Origin: JALZVT01 sp964634815
GTDB taxonomy: Bacteria > Pseudomonadota > Gammaproteobacteria > Pseudomonadales > Azotimanducaceae
DNA: 64,000 nucleotides
Assembly: GCA_964634815.1 (NCBI GenBank)
Contig: CAZWMD010000016.1
Coordinates: 1-64,000, forward strand
Direction of reading: 5' to 3'
A program made the translations under genes and the position numbers. Positions 23,832 through 33,055 of this stretch are shown one piece after another (positions within the stretch are counted from its first letter, which is position 1; each line of letters begins with the position of its first letter). The notes under the pieces were generated by a model. It made no database searches, had not been told where the DNA came from, and worked only from the letters and a program-made list of their open reading frames with translations.

Positions 23832-24516
23832 CGTTAGCTTTCAAAACGTGACCAAGCGCTACGAGAATGGGTTTGAAGCGCTTAAGTCTCTGTCTGTGTC
23901 ATTTAACGAAGGCTCCATGACCTTTCTGACCGGGCATTCTGGTGCGGGTAAAAGTACCTTTCTGCGCTTGTTGCTGCGTCTTGAGCATTCAGACCGGGGT
24001 GCTATCTCGGTGAATGGTGTTGATGTCACCAAGTTGCCCGAGAAAGCGATACCCGCATACCGGCGCAACCTCGGGGCAGTGTTTCAGGATCATCATTTGC
24101 TCGCGAATCGAACGGTGTATGAGAACGTGGCATTGCCTCTTCGAGTAGGGGGTATGCGGGAGCGCGATGCAGCACGACGGGTAAGAGCTGCGCTGTCGCG
24201 AGTTGGCCTGCTGGAAAAAGAACAGCAATACCCTCGTGGTCTGTCCACGGGCGAGCAGCAACGTGTTGGTATTGCCCGGGCGGTAGTGAACCGACCAAAA
24301 ATTCTGTTAGCCGATGAGCCCACAGGAAACCTTGACCCGGAACTGTCGCGGGACATCATGACTTTGTTTCAACAATTCAGGCAGGTAGGTACTACGGTCA
24401 TTGTGGCCAGTCACGATCGAGAGCTGATTCACTCCCTGGGGTTTCGCATCATTGAACTGAGCAAAGGCGAGCTGGTGCAAGACATACCAGGGATCGCTGA
24501 TGGCGAAGCGCGCTGA
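23824..24516 (+). CDS. ftsE: Cell division ATP-binding protein FtsE
   Basis: ATPase of the FtsEX complex, which controls cell-wall hydrolases at the septum. Walker A is GHSGAGKST (37-45), the signature is LSTGEQQRVGIARA and Walker B is ILLADEPTG. The chosen start is GTG, overlapping the ftsY stop by 8 bases; it gives the usual VSFQNVTKRYENG opening and 230 residues. The frame stays open further upstream, but that region belongs to ftsY. Its stop overlaps the ftsX start (TGATG). Confidence 0.95.
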   Translation: MGSVSFQNVTKRYENGFEALKSLSVSFNEGSMTFLTGHSGAGKSTFLRLLLRLEHSDRGAISVNGVDVTKLPEKAIPAYRRNLGAVFQDHHLLANRTVYENVALPLRVGGMRERDAARRVRAALSRVGLLEKEQQYPRGLSTGEQQRVGIARAVVNRPKILLADEPTGNLDPELSRDIMTLFQQFRQVGTTVIVASHDRELIHSLGFRIIELSKGELVQDIPGIADGEAR

Positions 24517-25466
24517 TGGCTGACCTGGAGCCATGGCCAAGCCCGACACCTGGAAGATTTGCCTGGTTTAGAGATCATCATCGAGTTGCCAGCGAAAGTC
24601 TGAGTTACTTAAGTGCGCGTCTGGCCACCTCACTTCTTGTCTGGTTGCTGATTGGTATTGCGCTCGCCCTGCCAGCCGGTCTGTATCTGTTGCAGAAAAA
24701 TCTCTCAAACCTTTCGGGGGAGTGGCAGGGTCGTCCGGGTTTGTCGGTGTACTTCGAACGCAAAGCGCCGATTGATGCGATAAACAGGTTGATTGAACGC
24801 GCCCGAGCGCATCCGCAGGTTGATAAGGTTTGGCATATTACGCCCGATGCCGCACTTGCTGAGTTTCAGGAATTCTCTGGTCTAAGCGAGTCGTTGGATC
24901 TGTTGGCGGCCAATCCGCTGCCAAGCTCTCTGAAAGTCACCCTGAAAAGCTCCGCGGATTTGATCGATCTACAAGATGTTGCCCGGGCGCTGGATCAGCG
25001 CGAAGGGGTGGACGAAGTCGTGATTGAGCGGACCTGGCTTGAACGGCTGTCGGCGTTATCGAGTCTGGTGAATCGGCTTGGAATTATATTGGGCGCCATG
25101 TTTGCACTGGGTGCGGTGCTGGTGACCGCGTCTTCGGTGCGTCTGGCCATTGAAGCGCGACTCGATGAGTTGAAGGTACAAAAGCTCGTTGGCGCTCATG
25201 ATGCGTTCTTGCGCCGGCCGTTCCTGTATTTTGGACTACTCTACGGATTGGGCGGCGGGCTTGTTGCCCTGATGCTGATTAGCGGCGTACTTATTGTCCT
25301 GGAGAAGCCCCTGGCGACACTGATGGGCAGTTATGGCGGCACCCTCGATGTGGTGGGTTTTGATTCTGGTTTTCTGCTGGGGATGCTGTCACTGGGGGGT
25401 GTTTTGGGGCTCTTTGGCGCTCTTTTAGCCAGCCAACGCCGGCTATCCAGCATAGAAGTTGTTTAA
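24516..25466 (+). CDS. ftsX: Cell division protein FtsX
   Basis: Membrane partner of FtsE. Four membrane helices are visible (about 38-59, 188-207, 236-262, 284-305), with a periplasmic domain of about 128 residues between the first two, the standard FtsX layout. Length is 316 residues (E. coli 352, which has a longer N-terminus). The ATG overlaps the ftsE stop, so the two are translationally coupled. Confidence 0.94.
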   Translation: MADLEPWPSPTPGRFAWFRDHHRVASESLSYLSARLATSLLVWLLIGIALALPAGLYLLQKNLSNLSGEWQGRPGLSVYFERKAPIDAINRLIERARAHPQVDKVWHITPDAALAEFQEFSGLSESLDLLAANPLPSSLKVTLKSSADLIDLQDVARALDQREGVDEVVIERTWLERLSALSSLVNRLGIILGAMFALGAVLVTASSVRLAIEARLDELKVQKLVGAHDAFLRRPFLYFGLLYGLGGGLVALMLISGVLIVLEKPLATLMGSYGGTLDVVGFDSGFLLGMLSLGGVLGLFGALLASQRRLSSIEVV

Positions 25467-25517
25467 AAACAACAACATACAATCCTCGTGACGCCTGTCA
25501 CGGAACTTGTTCGAGAG

Positions 25518-25547
25518 TTAGCAGTCTCAGTATGCGAGTGCTAAAAT
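25518..25547 (+). promoter_or_regulatory. Possible rpoH promoter
   Basis: TTAGCA (25518-25523) and TAAAAT (25542-25547) with an 18-base spacer lie about 50 bases before rpoH. The -10 box is good (5 of 6), the -35 box weaker (4 of 6). No clear heat-shock promoter was seen. Confidence 0.3.
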
Positions 25548-25599
25548 TAGCCATGTTATGCCCCGCCAGATCATTGGCCTGGGCTGAGCAAGGTGAAAG

Positions 25600-26490
25600 G
25601 TGAGAGGTAAGGTTTTGACCACAGCGGTAGTAGCTCCCAACGGCCTGGAAATGAACAGTCTCAGTATGTCCCCGGGGCAGAACCTCGACGGCTACATTGC
25701 CGCCGTGCGCCAATTTGAGGTGTTGAGCGTTGAAGAAGAACGCGCTCTGGCTGAACGTTTTTACTATGACGAAGACCTGGATGCCGCACGTGAACTGGTG
25801 CTGCGTCACCTGAGATTTGTTGTGCACCTCGCGCGCAGCTATGCCGGATACGGACTGCCGTTGGGTGATCTTGTGCAGGAAGGCAATGTGGGTCTTATGA
25901 AAGCGGTTAAGCGCTTTGATCCAAGTCGTGGGGTTCGGCTGGTGTCCTTTGCAGTGCACTGGATCAAAGCCGAGATGCACGAATTTATTCTGCGCAACTG
26001 GCGCATCGTTAAGGTTGCGACAACCAAGGCACAGCGAAAACTGTTTTTTAACCTTCGTGGTGCCAAGCAGAAGCTGGCCTGGCTATCCAATGATGAGGCC
26101 AAGGCTGTTGCAGATGATCTCGGAGTACCTGTTGCTACCGTGAATCAGATGGAAGGCCGTTTAGCCTCACATGATGTTGCCTTCGATGGCTACGGCGCCT
26201 CTGATGATGAAGAAGCGCCGAGTGCCCCGATGCATTATCTGGAAGATCGCTCGGCCAATCCTGAAGACCTGGTGATCGAAGACAACTACCGGAACGATTC
26301 TGAAGCACGACTTGGCGAGGCGCTTGAGTTGCTCGATGAGCGCAGTCAAAACATTTTGCGTGACCGCTGGCTTGCCGAGAAAAAGAAAACGCTGCACGAG
26401 TTGGCCGAAGAGTATTCGGTATCTGCCGAGCGCATTCGCCAACTTGAACAAAACGCGATTAAAAAACTGCGCAAGCAACTCGCCCCGTAA
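25600..26490 (+). CDS. rpoH: RNA polymerase sigma-32 (heat shock) factor
   Basis: Alternative sigma factor for heat-shock genes. Region 2 (LRHLRFVVHLARSYAGYGLPLGDLVQEGNVGLMKAVKRF), the RpoH box QRKLFFNLR (145-153) and region 4 (LAEEYSVSAERIRQLEQNAIKKLR) are all present. Length is 296 residues from GTG. A TTG five codons later with GAGGTAAGG upstream, or the ATG at codon 18, could also be used. It follows ftsX in the conserved ftsY-E-X-rpoH order, but a 133-base gap suggests its own promoter. Confidence 0.95.
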   Translation: MRGKVLTTAVVAPNGLEMNSLSMSPGQNLDGYIAAVRQFEVLSVEEERALAERFYYDEDLDAARELVLRHLRFVVHLARSYAGYGLPLGDLVQEGNVGLMKAVKRFDPSRGVRLVSFAVHWIKAEMHEFILRNWRIVKVATTKAQRKLFFNLRGAKQKLAWLSNDEAKAVADDLGVPVATVNQMEGRLASHDVAFDGYGASDDEEAPSAPMHYLEDRSANPEDLVIEDNYRNDSEARLGEALELLDERSQNILRDRWLAEKKKTLHELAEEYSVSAERIRQLEQNAIKKLRKQLAP

Positions 26491-26499
26491 TACACTGAC

Positions 26500-26524
26500 C
26501 CCTCAATACTTTTATTGAGGGTTT
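26500..26524 (+). terminator. Rho-independent terminator after rpoH
   Basis: An 8-base perfect stem, CCCTCAAT with ATTGAGGG, a 6-base loop and a short T run, begins 10 bases after the rpoH stop. The T run is only three bases and the next gene's start follows at once. Confidence 0.65.
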
Positions 26525-26527
26525 CCT

Positions 26528-26971
26528 GTGGCGGAAATCTCGGACGCGGCCGTTGCTACCGGCACTTCCCTGTTTGTTAGTAAGACTTTGATAGTCGCCG
26601 CGGCGCTGTTTGGTGCTGCGGGTGTTGGTCTGGGTGCCTTTGGGGCTCACGCACTCAAATCCAGGCTAGAACAGGCCGGTACTGAGTCAACCTGGGAAAC
26701 GGCGGTGCAATATCATCTGTTGCACGCGATCGTGCTGCTTGTACTCGGTATCTGGGCGAGATTGTCACCCTCTCTGGCGGCTACGATTAATGTGAGTGGC
26801 GCATTGTTTATCGCTGGCATCCTCTTGTTTAGCGGCAGTCTGTATGGGCTGGCTCTTGGCGGACCACGCTGGTTGGGTCCGGTTACACCTCTCGGGGGAC
26901 TTGGCTTTATCCTGGCCTGGTTGTGGTTGCTAAAGCCTGCGATGACCACCGTGACTGCTGGTACTTCCTGA
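26528..26971 (+). CDS. DUF423 family membrane protein
   Basis: A 147-residue inner-membrane protein of the DUF423 family with about four hydrophobic segments. The family pattern GAAGVGLGAFGAHAL and the WETAVQYHLLHAIVLL block are present. The role is unknown. The start is GTG, three bases after the rpoH terminator T run, and the stop overlaps the trmB start (TGATG), so it is coupled to trmB. Confidence 0.85.
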   Translation: MAEISDAAVATGTSLFVSKTLIVAAALFGAAGVGLGAFGAHALKSRLEQAGTESTWETAVQYHLLHAIVLLVLGIWARLSPSLAATINVSGALFIAGILLFSGSLYGLALGGPRWLGPVTPLGGLGFILAWLWLLKPAMTTVTAGTS

Positions 26972-27681
26972 TGCCCTCTGCTCCTCCAGAAAACAACACA
27001 GAAAATGACAAAGAAGATCTGAAGCATCGCCGGCAGGTGTATGTGCGGCGCAGAGGCCGAATGACCCGGGGGCAGGAAAGGGCCCTTGCCACGCTGCGTT
27101 CAGCCTATTGCCTGGATCCCTCCAAAACAGAGTTTGCCGATTGCTTCTCTGCGAGTGAACCTAAGCTGGGTATGGAAATTGGTTTTGGCATGGGCCACGC
27201 CACCGTGCACTGGGCGCAGCAGCGACCGGATATGCAGTTACTGGGTGTTGAGGTTTATGAACCCGGCATAGGTGCATTGATGTCTGCTCTGGACGAAAAA
27301 GGCATCAGCAATGTACGCATCATCGAAGGCGATGCACGAGTGATTCTGGAAAATTGGGTGCCACCCCATGCGCTTTCCCAAATCAATCTGTTTTTCCCTG
27401 ATCCCTGGCCTAAAAAACGCCATGCCTCGCGACGTATCGTACAGCCCGATACGGTGGCGCTTTACGCATCACGACTGGAGCCGGGTGGTTGTCTGCGAAT
27501 AGCTACCGACTGGGAGCCCTATGCAAAATGGATCCTCGAGTGTGTTGATGCCAACCCGGATTTAATCAATATGGCGGGTGGGTATGCCGAACGTGCTCCC
27601 GAACGACCAGTGACAAATTTTGAAGCGCGTGGTCTGCGCCTTGGTCATGGCGTTTGGGATTTTTGGTACCAGCGCGCCTAA
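26971..27681 (+). CDS. trmB: tRNA (guanine(46)-N7)-methyltransferase
   Basis: Adds m7G46 in the tRNA variable loop. It has the SAM block LGMEIGFGMGHATVHWA and the signature INLFFPDPWPKKRH. The start overlaps the upstream stop and gives 236 residues (E. coli 239). It is convergent with hemW, only 9 bases apart. Confidence 0.95.
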   Translation: MPSAPPENNTENDKEDLKHRRQVYVRRRGRMTRGQERALATLRSAYCLDPSKTEFADCFSASEPKLGMEIGFGMGHATVHWAQQRPDMQLLGVEVYEPGIGALMSALDEKGISNVRIIEGDARVILENWVPPHALSQINLFFPDPWPKKRHASRRIVQPDTVALYASRLEPGGCLRIATDWEPYAKWILECVDANPDLINMAGGYAERAPERPVTNFEARGLRLGHGVWDFWYQRA

Positions 27682-27690
27682 GTGCGTGAG

Positions 27691-28848
27691 TCAGTCACTT
27701 AGGAAATCAGCCACCACAGTGTCCAGCGCGTTTATCCCCATTGGGGTGAGGGACAATCTCTGCGGGTGCATGATTCCCATTTGTCGCCATTTTCCGAGTT
27801 GTGGTTCAAGCGTACTCAGTGACAGACCTGTTGTATGTTCGAAACTGCTCTCTGCGACCCCGTCGATCAGACGCAGGACATTCATCATAAATTCGCTGGG
27901 TAGTTCAGCCGTTGCTACCGGTGTTGACTCCATTTGCCATTCACCCGTATTTGCCTGTTGTTGATAGAGCCGGGGTTGGCGGGGGTGAGCTGTGCGCTGG
28001 ATAACAAGTGTGTCGTCGTCAGCCCTATGGGTCAGTTTTCCGTGGGCACCTGCCCCCAGCCCCAGGTAGTCGCCAAACTGCCAGTAGTTTCTGTTGTGCA
28101 TCGCCTGTTTGGCAGGTGCTGCATAAGCCGATATTTCATAGCGTTCAAAACCGGCGTCTCGAAGCAGTGCCAGTCCGTTCACCTCGATATCGCCCAGAGT
28201 GTTTTCATCGGGTAGCCGGGGAGTACGCTTGGCAAATTCTGTGCGCGGTTCAATAGTGAGCTGATACCAGGAGACATGAGTGACCTCTGCATCAATCGCA
28301 GTTTTCAGATCATGCAGTGCAGCGTCTACGGTTTGTTCTGGCAAGCCGTGCATCAGATCGATATTAATATTGGAAAAGCCGCCGCTTTTTGCAGCGTCGA
28401 TGGCTCGTCGGGCTTCTCCTTGCGAATGTATTCTGCCGAGAAGGTTAAGTGACGAGTCGGCAAACGATTGGACACCCATAGAAAGGCGATTGATGCCGGC
28501 ATCCCGGTAGCTTTTCAGATCGCCATACTCAAGGGTGCCTGGATTGGCTTCCATGGTGATTTCTGCATTTGAAGTCAGATGCGCCTGGAACTGGTTTAGG
28601 AGTTTGGCAAAGGAATCAGGGCTAAACAGGCTTGGTGTGCCACCACCAAAAAAAACTGTTCCGATTTTTCTGCCGCTAATACTGTCCAGTTGCATCTTCC
28701 AGTCGGCGATTAGCGCGTTCAGATAGTCTGCCTCAGGCAGCTCGTTGTTTAGAGGGTGCGAATTGAAATCACAGTAAGGACATTTCTTAATGCACCAGGG
28801 CAGATGCACATACAAAGACAGGTCGAGAGAGGATGGATGGGCTGTCAC
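27691..28848 (-). CDS. hemW: Heme chaperone HemW (radical SAM)
   Basis: Radical SAM protein now known as a heme-inserting chaperone, formerly annotated as oxygen-independent coproporphyrinogen oxidase. The cluster cysteines C19, C23 and C26 lie in WCIKKCPYCDFNSHP, followed by VFFGGGTPSL. Length is 385 residues. The start overlaps the rdgB stop (ATGA). It is the last gene of an eight-gene run starting at yggS. Confidence 0.93.
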   Translation of the reverse strand: MTAHPSSLDLSLYVHLPWCIKKCPYCDFNSHPLNNELPEADYLNALIADWKMQLDSISGRKIGTVFFGGGTPSLFSPDSFAKLLNQFQAHLTSNAEITMEANPGTLEYGDLKSYRDAGINRLSMGVQSFADSSLNLLGRIHSQGEARRAIDAAKSGGFSNINIDLMHGLPEQTVDAALHDLKTAIDAEVTHVSWYQLTIEPRTEFAKRTPRLPDENTLGDIEVNGLALLRDAGFERYEISAYAAPAKQAMHNRNYWQFGDYLGLGAGAHGKLTHRADDDTLVIQRTAHPRQPRLYQQQANTGEWQMESTPVATAELPSEFMMNVLRLIDGVAESSFEHTTGLSLSTLEPQLGKWRQMGIMHPQRLSLTPMGINALDTVVADFLSD

Positions 28849-29444
28849 AGACCCTCGAGCTGGGGTGCGAGTACCTTCCAGGCCAAACCGCGATGGCTGC
28901 GACTGTGTTTTTCGTCTGCTGTGAGTGTTGCGGCGGTCTTGCCGGTAGTCTTATCGATGAACAGAGGATCATAGCCAAAACCGTTTTGACCAGAAGCCTG
29001 GGTTGCGATATGTCCCTGCCATTGACCGGTTGCCATTAGTGGGGCTGGATCATCGGCGTGGCGTAACAAGACAAGCGCACAGTAAAAGTGAGCCCGCCTA
29101 TCGGTGTGCATATGCATTTCTCGTAACAGTTTTTTGTTGTTGGCATGGTCCTGACTTGAACCAGGTTCTATTTCATCCAGAGCATAGCGGGCGGAATATA
29201 TGCCTGGTTTGCCATTGAGGGCATTTACAGCCAGGCCTGAGTCGTCTGCAAGACAAGGCAGCTTGGTCGCATAGCTTGCATTGCGTGCTTTCAATAATGC
29301 GTTTTCTACAAAAGTCTGGCCGGTTTCTTCCGCCTGGGTGACATCATAGTCTGCGAGAGAGACCAGTTTATGGCCGGTTGGTTCGAACAACGCCTGAAAC
29401 TCTTTGAGCTTTCCCTTGTTCTCAGTGGCGAGAAGTATCTTCAC
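28845..29444 (-). CDS. rdgB: dITP/XTP pyrophosphatase RdgB
   Basis: Hydrolyses non-canonical purine triphosphates such as dITP and XTP, keeping them out of DNA. The family opening KILLATENKGKLKEFQAL fixes the start at a GTG, giving 199 residues; longer readings run into the upstream gene. The substrate block LADDSGLAVNALNGKPGIYSARYA is intact. It lies 7 bases after the DUF4426 gene. Confidence 0.94.
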   Translation of the reverse strand: MKILLATENKGKLKEFQALFEPTGHKLVSLADYDVTQAEETGQTFVENALLKARNASYATKLPCLADDSGLAVNALNGKPGIYSARYALDEIEPGSSQDHANNKKLLREMHMHTDRRAHFYCALVLLRHADDPAPLMATGQWQGHIATQASGQNGFGYDPLFIDKTTGKTAATLTADEKHSRSHRGLAWKVLAPQLEGL

Positions 29445-29451
29445 GAGAAAG

Positions 29452-29892
29452 CTAGTCTTCCCAGTACAGTTTTTGTTCGAACTTGAGCTCGTTTGCGATG
29501 CCGTCCGGGCCGACAAAACGAATATCAAAGCGCATGATTTCCTGATCACTGAAGCGCGTTTGAGCGAGATAATAGACGGCGTCTCCCTCTACCACTTCTT
29601 CGAAGTTCAAGCGCAATATTTGTCCTGGCAAGTTTTTAACTGTGCCATTTAGCTTGGCGCGCACAGGCTGATTGTCTTTGTCGAGTACTGAAATATTGAT
29701 TAATGCCCGATTGCGCCCGCGAACTACATTGTATTTGCGAGCCATTTCCGGGCTTAGGAAGGTGCTTGCAAAAGCGACGTAGTGTACGTTGTAGTTCCCC
29801 GCCTGTTTGCTTTGCTCGGCGTGAGTTGGGGTTGCAAGGAGTATCGCCAGAGCAAGTGCTACGCTAAAAAGTGGAATTCTAATCGATCTCAT
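29452..29892 (-). CDS. DUF4426 secreted protein
   Basis: A 146-residue protein with a signal peptide (RIPLFSVALALAILLATPTHA, cleavage after about residue 25). The mature part is the DUF4426 domain (YNVHYVAFASTFLSPEMARKY). The function is unknown. The gene regularly lies between metW and rdgB in pseudomonads, as here. Confidence 0.85.
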   Translation of the reverse strand: MRSIRIPLFSVALALAILLATPTHAEQSKQAGNYNVHYVAFASTFLSPEMARKYNVVRGRNRALINISVLDKDNQPVRAKLNGTVKNLPGQILRLNFEEVVEGDAVYYLAQTRFSDQEIMRFDIRFVGPDGIANELKFEQKLYWED

Positions 29893-29910
29893 AAGTTGGC
29901 ATCCTTAGAG

Positions 29911-30504
29911 TTATGCTCGGGCTAATCTGTAAAAAGCGGTGACACCGAAAAAATTTGGGAATTTGTTCATTAGCGGGCGCGGTTGGTGTTTTGCATCGAC
30001 CACAAAACGATCGACAATCTTTATCTGCTGCTCCCCGCACAGCTCTTCGAAATCTTTAAACGAGCAAAGATGAATGTTAGGCGTGTCAAACCAGCGATTA
30101 GGAAGGTGCTTTGCGATGGGCATGGTGCCTCGGGTTGCCAGATACATCCGGCAGCGCCAGTTGGCAAAGTTGGGAAAGCTCACCACACAATTGTTGGCGA
30201 TGCGCAGCATCTCTCTGAGCTGAAACACCGGATCGGCAACCGCCTGAATAGTTTCAGTCATGACTACCGTGTCGAAGCTGTCATCAGGGAAGTTTGCAAG
30301 CCCCAGATTAAGGTCTTGTTCCAGCACGTTTACACCGGCGCTAATGCAGGCGTTGATGTTGTCTGGGTCGATGTCTAGTCCGTAACCTTTGACGCTGCGA
30401 TAACGCTGCAACCAGGCAAGTAGTTCGCCGCGGCCGCAGCCGAGGTCAAGCACACGACTGCCTGCTTCGATCTGTTGAGCAACAATTTCCAGATCAGCTC
30501 TCAT
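29911..30504 (-). CDS. metW: Methionine biosynthesis protein MetW
   Basis: SAM-methyltransferase-like protein, an established partner of MetX; its exact reaction is unclear. The SAM loop is VLDLGCGRGELLAWL and the N-terminus MRADLEIVAQQIEAGS is typical. Length is 197 residues. The start overlaps the end of metX by 11 bases, so the two are translationally coupled. Confidence 0.93.
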   Translation of the reverse strand: MRADLEIVAQQIEAGSRVLDLGCGRGELLAWLQRYRSVKGYGLDIDPDNINACISAGVNVLEQDLNLGLANFPDDSFDTVVMTETIQAVADPVFQLREMLRIANNCVVSFPNFANWRCRMYLATRGTMPIAKHLPNRWFDTPNIHLCSFKDFEELCGEQQIKIVDRFVVDAKHQPRPLMNKFPNFFGVTAFYRLARA

Positions 30505-31618
30505 TTGCTACTCGCTTCAAATAACCGCCGAGAACCTGAAAGTAACGTGGCAGCGGCAGCAGGAAGGAATCATGACCGTGTTCACTTTCAATACAGGCCG
30601 ATACTACATCGTGATTGGATTCGACCAGCGCGTCGACGATTTCTTGTGAACGCTGTGGTGAGAAACGCCAGTCGGACGAAAATGAAATGACCAAAAACTT
30701 GGCCTGTGCTCTCTCAAGCGTGGCAGTTAGGCTTCCCTGATGCTCCTGGGTGGGATCAAAGTAGTCGAGTGCCCGGGTCATACGAATATAGGTATTGGCG
30801 TCGAAAGACTTGGCAAAGTTCTGACCTTGATATTGCAGGTAGCTCTCTACCTGAAACTCAACATCTCTTGCTCCCTTTATATCGCCTGACTTGATTTCTC
30901 GTCCAAATTTCAAACCCATGCCGTCGGCAGACAGGTAGGTGACGTGGCCAATCATGCGCGCGATGCCAAGACCGGTATCAGGGTTGTTGTCTTCGGTGGC
31001 GTAGTGCCCGGCGTGGAATTCCGGGTCACTCGTGATGGCATGCCTTGCGATCTCGTTGAACGCTATGTTCTGTGCCGAGAGCTTGGGCGCAGCGGCAATA
31101 ACCACCGCGTGATTTAACCGATTTGGGTAGTCAATGCTCCATTGCAGCGCCTGCATTCCGCCGAGACTGCCACCGATAACCGCGGCAAAACAGGTGATGC
31201 CGAGATGATCCGCAAGCAGCGCCTGAGATTGGACCCAGTCGCTGACAGTGACGGTAGGAAAGGTGGGGCCGTAAACTTTTCCGGTTGCGGGATTTATGCT
31301 TAGTGGCCCGGTTGAGCCGTGGCAGCCGCCCAGATTATTCAGGCTAACTACAAAAAAATGATTGGTGTCTATTGGCTTTCCGGGGCCGATAGCGCTGTCC
31401 CACCAGCCAGGCTTTGCGTCGGTCTCAGCGTACTTGCCAGCCGCGTGATGATTGCCTGACAGGGCATGGCAAATGAGCACCGCATTGGTTGCTGCTGCGT
31501 TCAGAGTGCCATAGGTTTCGAACACCAGTTCAAAGCCCGGAAGGGTATCGCCACTGCGCAGGTGGAAGTCTTCAGCCCAGGTGAATTGCTCGCTTTGTAC
31601 GTAGCCGTTCGGATTCAC
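30494..31618 (-). CDS. metX: Homoserine O-acyltransferase MetX
   Basis: Acylates homoserine at the start of methionine synthesis. It is an alpha/beta hydrolase fold enzyme with nucleophile S151 in IGGSLGGMQALQW and the late ESEHGHDSFL block that holds the catalytic histidine. Length is 374 residues. Whether the acyl donor is acetyl-CoA or succinyl-CoA cannot be told from the motifs I checked. The start overlaps the yggT stop (ATGA). Confidence 0.93.
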   Translation of the reverse strand: MNPNGYVQSEQFTWAEDFHLRSGDTLPGFELVFETYGTLNAAATNAVLICHALSGNHHAAGKYAETDAKPGWWDSAIGPGKPIDTNHFFVVSLNNLGGCHGSTGPLSINPATGKVYGPTFPTVTVSDWVQSQALLADHLGITCFAAVIGGSLGGMQALQWSIDYPNRLNHAVVIAAAPKLSAQNIAFNEIARHAITSDPEFHAGHYATEDNNPDTGLGIARMIGHVTYLSADGMGLKFGREIKSGDIKGARDVEFQVESYLQYQGQNFAKSFDANTYIRMTRALDYFDPTQEHQGSLTATLERAQAKFLVISFSSDWRFSPQRSQEIVDALVESNHDVVSACIESEHGHDSFLLPLPRYFQVLGGYLKRVANES

Positions 31619-32190
31619 AGGGCTCCTAAGATGCCGTTTTTGAGTTGCGGCAGAATACTGTGATTAACAACATCGATGAGCAGAATGACAAGGATCGGTG
31701 AAAAATCGAGGCCTCCCATTGGCGGAATCAAACGCCTGGCCGGGGCCATGATCGGTTCAATGATCTGGCTGATCAGCGACAGGATAGGATGCTGAAGGTT
31801 CATGCCACCAAATGCGGCAAGCAGGCTTGCCACAATGTTAATCAGAATCATGGCCCAGATTACGGTCAGCAGCATGCTCAGAGCTTCGAACAGGGCATGG
31901 ATAATCAGTGGCGCGAAGCCGGGAAAGAACTCTCCCGCCAACAGAATAAAGATGTAGGCAAACAGACCCTCAACCAGTGCGGCTCCGATCAGGGCTGCGA
32001 AATCCCAGCGGCCGACACTTGGAACAAGCATGCGAATGGGTTTTAGTATCGGATTGGTTACGGCCACAACCCCCTGCGAAATCGGGTTGTAGAAGTCAGC
32101 CTGTGTGGCCTGAAGTAAAAATCGTGCGATAAAGAAAAACGTGACGATTGGGGCCAACGCATTGAGTATGTAGAGCAGTGTGTGACTCAT
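31615..32190 (-). CDS. yggT: YggT family membrane protein
   Basis: Inner-membrane protein of 191 residues with the YggT repeat twice (FFFIARFLLQ..., ILINIVASLL...), each holding two hydrophobic helices and an RRLIPPMGG or RMLVPSVG turn. The function is uncertain; it has been linked to osmotic stress or cell division in other bacteria. The start overlaps the proC stop (ATGA) and the gene lies in the yggS-proC-yggT order common in gammaproteobacteria. Confidence 0.9.
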   Translation of the reverse strand: MSHTLLYILNALAPIVTFFFIARFLLQATQADFYNPISQGVVAVTNPILKPIRMLVPSVGRWDFAALIGAALVEGLFAYIFILLAGEFFPGFAPLIIHALFEALSMLLTVIWAMILINIVASLLAAFGGMNLQHPILSLISQIIEPIMAPARRLIPPMGGLDFSPILVILLIDVVNHSILPQLKNGILGAL

Positions 32191-33011
32191 TGACCAAATT
32201 CTCTTGCGAGCTCTGCTGAGCGGTGTGCCGCACCGGCCAGAGCGGTGCGAATTTTTGGATTCAGTTGGCCTTCATCAAACAGCGTGAGTGCGCGTTCGGT
32301 GGTGCCTCCTGGCGAGGTGACATTCTGCCTTAAAATGGCCGGATCAGCCCCTGGTTGCTCGGCCATCGCAGCGGCACCTGTTGCGGTTGCAACAGTAAGT
32401 CTGGCGGCAAGCTCTCGTGACAGACCTAACTCTGTGCCAGCTTCAATCATTGCTTCCATAAGATAGAAGAAATACGCCGGTCCGCTACCCGAGACTGCGG
32501 TAACGGCATCAATATCGACTTCGTTATCCAGCCATACCCATTGTCCTGCCGCTGAGGCTACCTGTTCGGCGAGCCGTTTCTGCTCAGCGCTTACCCCGGA
32601 GTTTGCGTACATACCGGTGATCCCAGAACCAAGCAGTGCCGGGGTGTTTGGCATACAGCGGACGATAGGCCTGATTGCCGATGCCTCAGCACCAAGGGCT
32701 CGCGCGATGGTCGCGACAGGAATGCCGGCGGCTATGGAAAGAACCAAAGTATCCTCAGCCAGGGAGTCTGCCAGACCCGCAACCACCCCGGTCAGCACCT
32801 GGGGTTTGACCGCAAGCACAATGACATCCGCCTGTTGGACGATGTCGGCGTTGTTATCACTGGCTTGAATCCCAAGGCTCGCGATTTGCTCCCGGGCATT
32901 CGGAAACGGATCTGATGCCCGAATGGTCTTCGGATCGTACCCTGCGCTGATGAGGCCGCCGACAAGGGCCCGCGTCATATTGCCGGCTCCGATAAAACTG
33001 ATTGTGGTCAT
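32187..33011 (-). CDS. proC: Pyrroline-5-carboxylate reductase
   Basis: Last step of proline synthesis. An N-terminal Rossmann motif (FIGAGNMTRALVGGLISAGY) is followed by the C-terminal proC signature region (SPGGTTERALTLFDE). Length is 274 residues. It follows yggS with a 44-base gap. Confidence 0.95.
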   Translation of the reverse strand: MTTISFIGAGNMTRALVGGLISAGYDPKTIRASDPFPNAREQIASLGIQASDNNADIVQQADVIVLAVKPQVLTGVVAGLADSLAEDTLVLSIAAGIPVATIARALGAEASAIRPIVRCMPNTPALLGSGITGMYANSGVSAEQKRLAEQVASAAGQWVWLDNEVDIDAVTAVSGSGPAYFFYLMEAMIEAGTELGLSRELAARLTVATATGAAAMAEQPGADPAILRQNVTSPGGTTERALTLFDEGQLNPKIRTALAGAAHRSAELAREFGQ

Positions 33012-33055
33012 GGGCTGGGGTTTTCTGCTCTGGGTGGGTGGAAAACGGGTAACCG

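Noticed and set aside
27677..27703. Inverted repeat CCTAAGTG/CACTTAGG between trmB and hemW as a terminator
   Set aside because: No T run follows on either strand and the arms overlap coding ends; it may only slow transcription.
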